Shown here one piece after another: positions 41,204 through 48,351 of a DNA stretch of 64,000 nucleotides; the first letter of the stretch is position 1; each line of letters begins with the position of its first letter. The stretch is taken from positions 1 through 64,000 of the forward strand of contig CADAJN010000006.1 in NCBI GenBank assembly GCA_902788365.1, given 5' to 3'. The translations under genes and the position numbers were made by a program. The notes under the pieces were generated by a model. That model saw only the letters and a program-made list of their open reading frames with translations. It had not been told where the DNA came from and ran no database searches. The DNA is from an uncultured Pseudomonadota bacterium. GTDB taxonomy: Bacteria > Pseudomonadota > Alphaproteobacteria > RF32 > CAG-239.

Positions 41204-42100
41204 ACTTCACCTGGAAGGATTGAGCGAAGTATCGCTCAATGATCTTCGCCGCTACGCCACGTTGCGCTTTGCGCTGTGCATCTTTCGTTTGATGGTTTAA
41301 GAGCTCAGATGGATGCCGCCACTGATTCATTGCTACCGGCAATATGTCGCCGGTGGTTCCCTGAAGCGCTTTGTTATTCACCTCAGAATAAAAAAGAACC
41401 ACGCGTTTTTTTACGCGTGGGTCTTTTTTTAGGACTGTGTAACACAAAGTTTCTTTTTGATGTCCAGAAGCATGAAAAGATAACTGTAGTTATCTTTTCT
41501 TTCCTTCCATAATGAATAGATATCTCTCTTCATAATCCTAAGATTTTGAAAATTCTCCGGTTCACCTCGGAGCAAACTTGATAAAACTGTAAGGGGAACT
41601 CTGCATCTTTTCGGATAAACAGACATGCAGTCTCTTAATAGTATCATAATTATACCTAAGTGTTGCCAGTGTATTATAGGAAAATTATTTTGTCAACATC
41701 TTTAGCGAAAAATATTGTTTTATAACTTAAAATATTGCGCTTTGCGCAAGCGGCTTGTGATGCGATTCCGAACCCCTTGGTTCTTCACCTTAGGTAAAAT
41801 TCAGCTTCACCTGGAAGAATTGAGCGAAGTATCGCTCAATGATCTTCGCCGCTTCGCCACGTTGCGCTTCGCACAAGCGGCTTGCGATACGGTTCCGAAC
41901 CAAGGTTCGCGTCCGGTAAGCAATACATAATAAAAAACACCCCAAAAAGGGGCGTTTTTTATTATGGCTGCTTCACCTGGAAGTATCGGGCATAAAGCCC
42001 GATGATCTTACCACTTCGCCACCACGCCATTCGGCGTGCGGCTCATGACGCGATTCCGAACCGCTTGGTTCTTCACCTCAGGATAAAATAGCCAACAAAA
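41204..42100 (-). repeat. Array of tRNA-Gln tail repeats with GC-rich inserts
   Basis: No gene is seen here. On the minus strand the DNA downstream of tRNA-Gln repeats pieces of its 3' end. 41932-41980 duplicates 42098-42146 (terminator plus the last 16 nt of the tRNA). The segments 41205-41271 and 41805-41871 are 67-nt copies differing at 3 positions, each starting at the tRNA-tail motif CTTCACCTGG. Related fragments with CGATTCCGAACC and GGTTCTTCACCT occur at 41.76 and 42.05 kb. Hairpins 41392-41424 and 41474-41499 also occur. The inserts carry stem-loops but cannot form a tRNA. Confidence 0.7.
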
Positions 42101-42101
42101 A

Positions 42102-42127
42102 AACACCCCAAAAAGGGGCGTTTTTTA
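42102..42127 (-). terminator. Terminator after tRNA-Gln
   Basis: AACACCCC-AAAAA-GGGGCGTT hairpin flanked by A/T runs, just past the tRNA-Gln 3' end; an identical copy is at 41936-41961. Confidence 0.7.
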
Positions 42128-42130
42128 TTA

Positions 42131-42204
42131 TGGCTGCTTCACCTGGACTCGAACCAAGATTGACGGAGTCAGAATCCGCTGTCCTACCATTAGACGATGA
42201 AGCA
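42131..42204 (-). tRNA. tRNA-Gln (CTG)
   Basis: Acceptor TGCTTCA/TGAAGCA with the typical U1-A72 pair, encoded CCA, anticodon loop TTCTGAC giving CTG, and T-arm with TTGGTTCGAGTCCAG. The cloverleaf is complete. Confidence 0.93.
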
Positions 42205-42305
42205 TTCGCTGTTTCGTTTACGTATATAAGGCAAAAAAAACAGCTTGTCAAATATTTTTATCAAAAATTTCTTTCCTTATAAATGCGTGCAGTAAAATAA
42301 TTTTC

Positions 42306-42334
42306 TTGACAGAGCTAAATTTATTTTCTATAAA
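42306..42334 (+). promoter_or_regulatory. Promoter of the 42391 ACP gene
   Basis: TTGACA (42306-42311), 17-bp spacer, TATAAA (42329-42334), about 55 nt before the ATG. Confidence 0.75.
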
Positions 42335-42390
42335 CGCCCTGATTAATTTATAACTTAAATAAGTATTGTTTCACCCTAAAATTTAAGCAC

Positions 42391-42636
42391 ATGAAGCGTG
42401 AGGAAATTTTGAAAAAGATTTTGCACATTGCTGAGCAGAACAATGTGTTGTATGAAAATGAGTCACAAGAGATTACTGCCGAGACACTAACCTGCGACTA
42501 TATGGACTCGCTGGATGCCACTGAGTTGGTCATGTTGGTTGAAAGAGAATTTGACATTGCTATTACAGATGCCGAGGCGGAAAGTTGCATCACTTTCGGT
42601 GATATTGCCGACCTTGTAGCACAGCGTATTGCTTAG
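42391..42636 (+). CDS. Acyl carrier protein, second copy
   Basis: An 81-residue acidic ACP-fold protein. The phosphopantetheine site is the Ser of Tyr-Met-Asp-Ser-Leu-Asp-Ala-Thr-Glu-Leu. It is clearly different from the housekeeping AcpP at 45400 ([10 protein letters not shown]). No synthase or acyltransferase genes adjoin it, so its pathway is unknown. There is no Shine-Dalgarno sequence (TTTAAGCAC before ATG), a trait shared with the genes at 39675, 40598 and 48352, and one that fits Bacteroidota-like donors. It has its own promoter and terminator. Confidence 0.82.
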   Translation: MKREEILKKILHIAEQNNVLYENESQEITAETLTCDYMDSLDATELVMLVEREFDIAITDAEAESCITFGDIADLVAQRIA

Positions 42637-42660
42637 CCTTTCCGCAGTAGTCTTATGCTA

Positions 42661-42704
42661 AAAACCCGTGAATACACTTAATGTGTTCCACGGGTTATTT
42701 TTTT
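42661..42704. terminator. Intrinsic terminator between convergent genes
   Basis: AACCCGTG pairs with CACGGGTT, with an inner ACAC/GTGT stem and a T-run on the plus strand. Confidence 0.75.
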
Positions 42705-42713
42705 ATAAGACGT

Positions 42714-43151
42714 TCAAAATAGTAAAATATAGCGTGGATCTTGTTGCAATATTCTTATTTCTTCTGCAGTTTTAATGTATGCAGCCGACTCTTTACCATG
42801 TCGGCAGCCTATTTCTTCTAAACGCTCTTGCATTGTAAAATCTTCACCTGCCGGACCGGTTGTCATATCGGCACAGTTTAATAAAAACAATTCATCCGTC
42901 ATATTTTCTGCTGCTGTTCCGTGTTGCGCAACTTCATCCCAATATTTATATTGATTGCGCTTTAAAATGGCTCCGCCAACTGCGGCATGCCCTTGATTTT
43001 CTGCCATGAATTCATATCCGAAATCATGTAACAAACCAAGCAAAAACATATCCTCGGCATATTGAGTGTTTTCCGGCTTAAATTGTTGTGCCAAAGTTTT
43101 GGCTTTACGCGCCACGCCTAAAATATGTTGCCAACGATTTTGTGTGATCAT
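42714..43151 (-). CDS. HD-domain phosphohydrolase
   Basis: A 145-residue metal-dependent hydrolase of the HD superfamily. The order of metal ligands is His9 (Trp-Gln-His), His-Asp in Leu-Leu-His-Asp-Phe-Gly-Tyr (~42), His55 and His77, and Asp94 in Cys-Ala-Asp-Met. Substrates of small HD proteins of this type are often nucleotides, but the family does not fix the substrate. It ends the mtaB-ftsY-HD operon, starting 3 nt after ftsY. Confidence 0.85.
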   Translation of the reverse strand: MITQNRWQHILGVARKAKTLAQQFKPENTQYAEDMFLLGLLHDFGYEFMAENQGHAAVGGAILKRNQYKYWDEVAQHGTAAENMTDELFLLNCADMTTGPAGEDFTMQERLEEIGCRHGKESAAYIKTAEEIRILQQDPRYILLF

Positions 43152-43154
43152 TTT

Positions 43155-44069
43155 CTACTCCAAATTCAATAAACTGCGGGCAAATTCATCAGCCTTGAAT
43201 ACATCTAAATCTTCTGTTTTTTCGCCGATACCGATATAATAAATCGGCAGTTGTTGCGCTTGGGCAATCGCTACCAGAATACCGCCTTTGGCTGTGCCGT
43301 CCAACTTAGTCATAATCAGGCCGTCAATCCCGATAATTTGCTTAAATGCTTCTACTTGCGCCAACGCATTTTGACCGGTAGTGGCATCAAGCGTGAGCAA
43401 AATGCGGTGAGGGGCATCCGGCATAATTTTTTGAATAACGCGCACAATTTTTTTCAGCTCATCCATGAGGCCGTTTTTGTTTTGCAATCTGCCTGCCGTA
43501 TCAATAAATACTACATCATCATCGGCTTTAATGGCGGCATTTAAGCCATCATAGCATAAACCGGCACTGTCGCAATTTGGCGCGCCACAGAAAACACGGA
43601 CTTTGGCGCGCGCGCCCCATTCTTTAAGCTGTTCAACCGCGGCGGCACGAAACGTATCGCCGGCAATGCACGAAACCTGTTTGCCCTCAGCTTGCAGTTT
43701 GGCGGCCAACTTGCCGATGGTGGTGGTTTTGCCGGCACCGTTAACGCCAATCATCAGCACCACAAAGGGTTTATGTTCGGCGCTAAACATCAACGGTTGT
43801 TCACATGGGGCAATAATTTGCCTGATTTGTTCAGCCAAGGCTGTGCGAATTTCTGTTTCCGTAATGTCTTTATCTTGTTTTTGGCGGGCAAATTCGTTAA
43901 CGATGTGCGCGGCGGCGGACACGCCCAAATCAGCACTGATCAACAATTCTTCCAATTCCTCCAAAGTGGCGGAATCCAACTTTTTCTTGGTAAAGATATC
44001 GGTTATGCCGCTGGTGATTTGGTTAGAAGATTTTTTTAAGCCAAATCCTAATTTTTGTAAAAATCCCAT
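43155..44069 (-). CDS. ftsY: Signal recognition particle receptor FtsY
   Basis: A 304-residue SRP-family GTPase that docks SRP-ribosome complexes at the membrane. It has the helical N domain (~20-90) and the G domain with GVNGAGKTTTIGKLA (P-loop), DTFRAAAVEQL, DTAGRLQ and TKLDGTAKGG. Only a short N-terminal A region is present, as in other alphaproteobacteria. It lies 2 nt after mtaB. Confidence 0.96.
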   Translation of the reverse strand: MGFLQKLGFGLKKSSNQITSGITDIFTKKKLDSATLEELEELLISADLGVSAAAHIVNEFARQKQDKDITETEIRTALAEQIRQIIAPCEQPLMFSAEHKPFVVLMIGVNGAGKTTTIGKLAAKLQAEGKQVSCIAGDTFRAAAVEQLKEWGARAKVRVFCGAPNCDSAGLCYDGLNAAIKADDDVVFIDTAGRLQNKNGLMDELKKIVRVIQKIMPDAPHRILLTLDATTGQNALAQVEAFKQIIGIDGLIMTKLDGTAKGGILVAIAQAQQLPIYYIGIGEKTEDLDVFKADEFARSLLNLE

Positions 44070-44071
44070 TG

Positions 44072-45106
44072 TTATTCCTCGCTCAAATTTCTTAAAACGG
44101 CGGCACGGCGACGACGCTCTGCCATCGGTATTTGCTCCATTTTTGCGGCCGGTGTGCCGCTACGCTGTGAATATGGAAATACATGGAGCTTGTTTAGGCC
44201 TGCTTCGCTAACCAATTTGCACGTATTTTCAAAGGCTTGTTCGCTCTCCGTCGGAAAACCGCAGATAAAATCGGCGCCAAACTTAGCTCGCGGCTTTATC
44301 TTTCTGATTTTGTGGCATAAATTGATAACATCTTCACGTTTGTGGCGGCGTCCCATACGGCGTAAAACCTCATTATCGCCTGATTGAATTGAAAAATGAA
44401 AATAATTTCCTATATTGTTGTATTTTTGCAATAAATTTATAAAATTATCATCAATAGCAGCCGGATCAAGTGAGCCGAAATTGAGTATCGGCAATTCGGG
44501 AATCTGCTCCAGAATATGCGCCACTAAAGCGGAAAAAGACGGTTCATACGAGCAAATATCCACGCCGGTTAAGCAGATATCGTTAAATCCGGCGGCCAAT
44601 AATTCACGAATTTGCTTTATAATCAGTTCTTCCGGCACACTGCGGTTACGGCCGCGCGCATACGGAATTATACAATATGTGCAACGGTGATTACAGCCTT
44701 GCTGAATTTGCACAAAAGCTTTTTGCCGCCCTTCAAAACCGGTAATAATGTAATCGCCGCAGTCATCATCGGCAAAAATATCGCTGACCTGTTTTTTATC
44801 GGCAAAAATACCGGACACATATTTTTCAATTTCACGCTTTTCTTTGTTGCCCAAAACCAAAGTTACTTCAGACATATCGGCCAATTTGGCGGCGTTGATT
44901 TGCGCCGAGCAGCCGGTCACGATTATCTCGGTATCGGGATTTTCGCGCTTTAATTTGCGAATGGTTTGACGGCATTGGCGTTCGGCCTCGCCGGTAACGG
45001 CGCAAGTGTTTACCACAATCAAGTTGTCGTAATCTTTGAGTTTTTCTTTAATGACTTCGGACTCATACGCATTGATGCGACACCCGAAAGTAATAACTTC
45101 TGCCAT
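44072..45106 (-). CDS. mtaB: tRNA t6A37 methylthiotransferase MtaB, short form
   Basis: A 344-residue radical-SAM enzyme that adds a methylthio group to t6A37 in tRNAs reading ANN codons. The UPF0004 domain has Gly-Cys-Arg-Ile-Asn-Ala-Tyr-Glu-Ser-Glu and two further cluster cysteines (Asn-Thr-Cys, Gly-Cys-Ser); the radical-SAM motif is GCNHRCTYCIIPYARGR. The protein stops just after the SAM domain (Arg-Asn-Leu-Ser-Glu-Glu), so the C-terminal TRAM RNA-binding domain of most MtaB proteins is missing. ATG at 45106 has AGAGAG upstream. First gene of mtaB-ftsY-HD. Confidence 0.88.
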   Translation of the reverse strand: MAEVITFGCRINAYESEVIKEKLKDYDNLIVVNTCAVTGEAERQCRQTIRKLKRENPDTEIIVTGCSAQINAAKLADMSEVTLVLGNKEKREIEKYVSGIFADKKQVSDIFADDDCGDYIITGFEGRQKAFVQIQQGCNHRCTYCIIPYARGRNRSVPEELIIKQIRELLAAGFNDICLTGVDICSYEPSFSALVAHILEQIPELPILNFGSLDPAAIDDNFINLLQKYNNIGNYFHFSIQSGDNEVLRRMGRRHKREDVINLCHKIRKIKPRAKFGADFICGFPTESEQAFENTCKLVSEAGLNKLHVFPYSQRSGTPAAKMEQIPMAERRRRAAVLRNLSEE

Positions 45107-45399
45107 ATTTTTCTCTCTTTTTTTGAGTGAATATATTGAATAAAAGCCATTATTGCAACATTTTTTTGTGCCGCATCTGTTACAAACCCCTAAATTGGCA
45201 AAATTATACACTTTTTTTATTGATATAATGTATTGTTTTTGCATAATTTTTTGTAAATATATACAAATTTACGGGGGTAATTTTAAAATAATGCTTGCTA
45301 TTTGCTGCAAAATTGTGCTAATGAAGAGCATCAGGCGATATGAGTTTAACAAATTGTCGTCTGAAAGAATTTGTTTTAATTATATGAGGTTAATTTATC

Positions 45400-45636
45400 A
45401 TGACTGATGATACCGCAGAACGCGTAAAAAAGATTGTTGCTAAGCACTTAGGTGTTGATGAAGCAAAAGTTGTTGAAACAGCCAGCTTTATTGATGATTT
45501 AGGCGCTGATAGCTTGGATACAGTTGAATTGGTTATGGCTTTTGAAGAAGAATTCGGTTGCGAAATTCCGGATAAAGCTGCTGAAAAGATTTTGACTGTG
45601 AAAGATGCTATTGACTATCTTTCTAAGAATGCGTAA
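45400..45636 (+). CDS. acpP: Acyl carrier protein
   Basis: A 78-residue acidic carrier of fatty-acyl intermediates; the prosthetic-group Ser lies in [10 protein letters not shown]. It has the standard length and is followed by fabF and mltG, the common proteobacterial order. TGAGGT lies upstream of the ATG. A terminator between acpP and fabF probably raises acpP expression over fabF. Confidence 0.97.
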   Translation: MTDDTAERVKKIVAKHLGVDEAKVVETASFIDDLGADSLDTVELVMAFEEEFGCEIPDKAAEKILTVKDAIDYLSKNA

Positions 45637-45657
45637 GTCGTAAGGCTTTATTAAATT

Positions 45658-45688
45658 AAACTCGCTTAGTTAACAACAGCGAGTTTTT
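45658..45688 (+). terminator. Terminator between acpP and fabF
   Basis: AAACTCGCT pairs with AGCGAGTTT and is followed by T residues. The fabF ribosome site (GAGGTA) follows within ~20 nt, so fabF must rely on read-through or another promoter. Confidence 0.8.
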
Positions 45689-45714
45689 TTAGTAATAAGA
45701 GATTGAGGTAACTA

Positions 45715-46995
45715 ATGAAAAGAGTTGTTGTAACCGGATTGGGCGTGGTTTCGCCGTTCGGTCGCGGAGTGGAATATAACTGGAAATGCCTGATGGAAGG
45801 TAAGTCCGGTATTCGCAAAATTGACAATATAGATTTAAAAGATATTCCGGTAGCCATTGCCGGACAAGTGCCTTGGGGTGAGGGTGAACACGATTTTAAT
45901 CCGGATACGGTGATGGCGCCGAAGGACCAAAAAAAGGCCGATAAATTTATTTTATATGGCGTGGCGGCGGCTAATGATGCCTTAAAAGATGCCGATTATG
46001 AGCCGAAAGATTTGGACGAGGCCGAGCAATTGCGTGCCGGCGTTATGATTGGTTCCGGCATTGGCGGGTTAAACAATATTTATGAAAATTCCGTTTCGTT
46101 TAACGAAGTCGGTATTAAGCGGATTTCGCCGTTTTTCATTCCGTCTTGCCTGATTAACCTGATTTCCGGCACGGTTTCCATTGACCACGGTTTGCGCGGA
46201 CCGAATCACGCCTGTGTAACGGCGTGTTCAACCGGCACACACGCCATTGGCGATGCGGCGCGAATCATTGCCATGGGCGATGCTGATGTTATGGTGGCCG
46301 GCGGTGCGGAATCGGCGGTAAATGTGCTTGGTTTGGCCGGCTTTGCCCGCATGCACGCAATTACGGCTGAATTTAATGATGCACCGGAAAAAGCTTCGCG
46401 TCCGTGGGATCAAAAGCGTAGCGGCTTTGTGATGGGCGAGGGCGCCGGTGCCGTGGTTTTGGAAGAGCTGGAACACGCAAAGGCGCGCGGTGCACATATA
46501 TATGCCGAGCTGGTCGGATACGGTATGAGCGGCGACGCGCACCACATTACAGCGCCATGTCCGGACGGTGACGGTGCGTATCGGGCCATGAAAATGGCTG
46601 TGGAACACGCCAAAGAACACGGTGTTGAAATTGAAGATATTAACTATGTGAACGCGCACGGCACTTCTACCCCGCTTGGCGATGTGGGCGAAGCGCAGGC
46701 GGTGCGCCGCTTGTTTGGCGATAAGCTGAGTGCCATGTCAATGTCGTCCACCAAGTCGGCGATTGGCCATTTGCTTGGTGCGGCCGGTGCGGTTGAAGCG
46801 GTTTATACCATCAAAGCGTTGGTTGAACAAACCTGTCCGCCGACACTCAATTTGGAAGAGCCGGATGAAGCTGTGGCCGATATGGATTTGGTGCCGTTAA
46901 AGCCGAAGAAAAAGCCGATTAAAGCGGCAATGTCAAATTCGTTCGGGTTCGGTGGCACAAACTCGTCAATCATCTTCAAAAAATACGAAGAATAG
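45715..46995 (+). CDS. fabF: 3-oxoacyl-ACP synthase II
   Basis: A 426-residue condensing enzyme that elongates fatty acyl-ACP with malonyl-ACP. The catalytic Cys is in VTACSTGTHAIGDA, with active-site His in NAHGTSTPLGD and GHLLGAAGAVE and a C-terminal SNSFGFGGTNSS. Length is standard. It sits between acpP and mltG, with 9 nt to the latter. Confidence 0.97.
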   Translation: MKRVVVTGLGVVSPFGRGVEYNWKCLMEGKSGIRKIDNIDLKDIPVAIAGQVPWGEGEHDFNPDTVMAPKDQKKADKFILYGVAAANDALKDADYEPKDLDEAEQLRAGVMIGSGIGGLNNIYENSVSFNEVGIKRISPFFIPSCLINLISGTVSIDHGLRGPNHACVTACSTGTHAIGDAARIIAMGDADVMVAGGAESAVNVLGLAGFARMHAITAEFNDAPEKASRPWDQKRSGFVMGEGAGAVVLEELEHAKARGAHIYAELVGYGMSGDAHHITAPCPDGDGAYRAMKMAVEHAKEHGVEIEDINYVNAHGTSTPLGDVGEAQAVRRLFGDKLSAMSMSSTKSAIGHLLGAAGAVEAVYTIKALVEQTCPPTLNLEEPDEAVADMDLVPLKPKKKPIKAAMSNSFGFGGTNSSIIFKKYEE

Positions 46996-47004
46996 GGGCA
47001 TTTA

Positions 47005-47976
47005 ATGCTAAAAAAAGGGCTGCTGTTGTTCAAGATAGTTGTTTTACTGTTCGGAATAACGGCAGTCCTTTTGTATGGCCACATTCAACATATATTGTCG
47101 GAAAAACAACCGGTGCCGCAAGAAGTTGTTGTGCAAATTCAAAACGGCGCGAGCTTAAAGCAAATTGCCGCGGTTTTGGCAGAAAATAAGCTGGTGGCCA
47201 AGCCCGAATATTTTTACTGGTATGCCAAAATCAATAAGATTTATCCGAAAATCAAGGCCGGCGAATATCTGTTTGATAATGATGTGGCGCTCAAAGATGT
47301 GGCTGATTTGCTGACTTCGGGTAAAATTTATTTTCGTAAAATTACCTTTCCGGAAGGCATTACGGCGACGGAATTTAAGCAAATTTTGCTGGAAAATGAA
47401 TTTTTGAGCGGCGAAGTGGCTGATTTTGCCGAGGGTTCGGTGTTGCCGGAAACATATTATTTTTCACGCGGACAAACGCGGCAAAGCATTGTGACACAGG
47501 CGCAAACGGCGCTCAATAAAACGCTTGACGAGGCATGGGACGGCCGCGATGCCGATTTGCCGCTGAAAAACAAGCAAGAATTGTTGATTTTAGCTTCTAT
47601 TGTGGAAAAAGAGACCGGCGTGGCAAATGAGCGTCCGCAAGTGGCGTCGGTGTTTGTCAATCGGCTTAAACGCGATATGTTGTTGCAGACCGATCCGACG
47701 GTAATTTATGCCCTTACTTTGGGCAAAACGGAGCTGGGGCGACCGCTTCGTTATAAAGATTTGGAAACAGACAGCCCATATAACACCTATAAATATGCCG
47801 GTTTGCCGCCAACGCCGATTTGCAATGCCGGTCGGGCGGCGATTATGGCGGCGGCGCGACCGGATAAAACGCCGTATTTGTATTTTGTGGCGTCCGGTAA
47901 CGGCGGGCATAATTTTGCGTGCACGCTGAGCGAACACAATGCCAATGTGCGCAACTGGCGCCGTGTGAATAAATAA
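47005..47976 (+). CDS. mltG: Endolytic murein transglycosylase
   Basis: A 323-residue inner-membrane enzyme that cleaves nascent glycan strands and so ends their polymerisation. N-terminal transmembrane helix ~6-28, LysM-like region ~45-100, then the YceG domain with the catalytic Glu in Leu-Ala-Ser-Ile-Val-Glu-Lys-Glu-Thr and Tyr-Ala-Gly-Leu-Pro-Pro-Thr-Pro-Ile. Directly downstream of fabF, as in many proteobacteria. Confidence 0.94.
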   Translation: MLKKGLLLFKIVVLLFGITAVLLYGHIQHILSEKQPVPQEVVVQIQNGASLKQIAAVLAENKLVAKPEYFYWYAKINKIYPKIKAGEYLFDNDVALKDVADLLTSGKIYFRKITFPEGITATEFKQILLENEFLSGEVADFAEGSVLPETYYFSRGQTRQSIVTQAQTALNKTLDEAWDGRDADLPLKNKQELLILASIVEKETGVANERPQVASVFVNRLKRDMLLQTDPTVIYALTLGKTELGRPLRYKDLETDSPYNTYKYAGLPPTPICNAGRAAIMAAARPDKTPYLYFVASGNGGHNFACTLSEHNANVRNWRRVNK

Positions 47977-47999
47977 TCAAACTTTCTAACAGCAAAAAG

Positions 48000-48165
48000 A
48001 CACGTCAAAACGTCATCGTGAGGCGTGTTTTTCTTTTACTGTCATCGTGAGGCGTTTTTCTTGCCCTCGTCATTCTGAGTCTTTTCTCCTGTCATGCAGA
48101 GGAAGCCCTTTAGGGCTGACGAAGGCATCTCCGCACGCCAGTGCGGCTTTTCCGGTTAAAACCAA
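48000..48165. repeat. GTCAT-type dispersed repeat fragments
   Basis: Within a 375-nt gene-free stretch (47977-48351), four truncated starts of one repeat occur in a row: GTCATCGTGAGGCG twice, GTCATTCTGAG, and GTCATGCAGAGGAAGCCC, which continues through an AGCCCTTTAGGGCT hairpin to GACGAAGGCATCT. A GCACGCCAGTGCGG hairpin follows. The family resembles the fragments at 9.1-9.3 and 62.6 kb. Confidence 0.6.
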
Positions 48166-48220
48166 AAACATTTATGTTTTTATTGCCACATAAAAGATAT
48201 ACAAAAAAATGCGATTTGCT

Positions 48221-48249
48221 TTGACTTTTGGCAAAAATCCTGCTATATT
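48221..48249 (+). promoter_or_regulatory. Promoter of the 48352 gene
   Basis: TTGACT (48221-48226), 17-bp spacer, TATATT (48244-48249). The surrounding sequence (AAAAATCCTGCTATATTGAA) is similar to the promoter of the 39675 gene. Confidence 0.7.
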
Positions 48250-48351
48250 GAAAAGTAATTCAACAAATTATTTATAAAAACATTTATTTACAAATTATAA
48301 AAGGGCCTCAGGAACCCTTTCGCTGCAATGCGATGAAATGTTATTTGCCGT

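Noticed and set aside
41429..41647. Minus-strand open frame of 72 residues in the tRNA-Gln repeat region
   Set aside because: No ribosome site, atypical composition and overlap with hairpins 41474-41499; more likely chance in non-coding DNA.
41980..42060. Apparent tRNA-like minus-strand segment with a hairpin (ATCGGG/CCCGAT) ending in the tRNA-Gln tail
   Set aside because: No acceptor or T-arm pairing is possible and the parallel copies have different hairpins, so I list it as repeat, not tRNA.
45200..45215. TTATACACT as a DnaA box
   Set aside because: A single near-match in very AT-rich DNA without companions; not enough to propose an origin.
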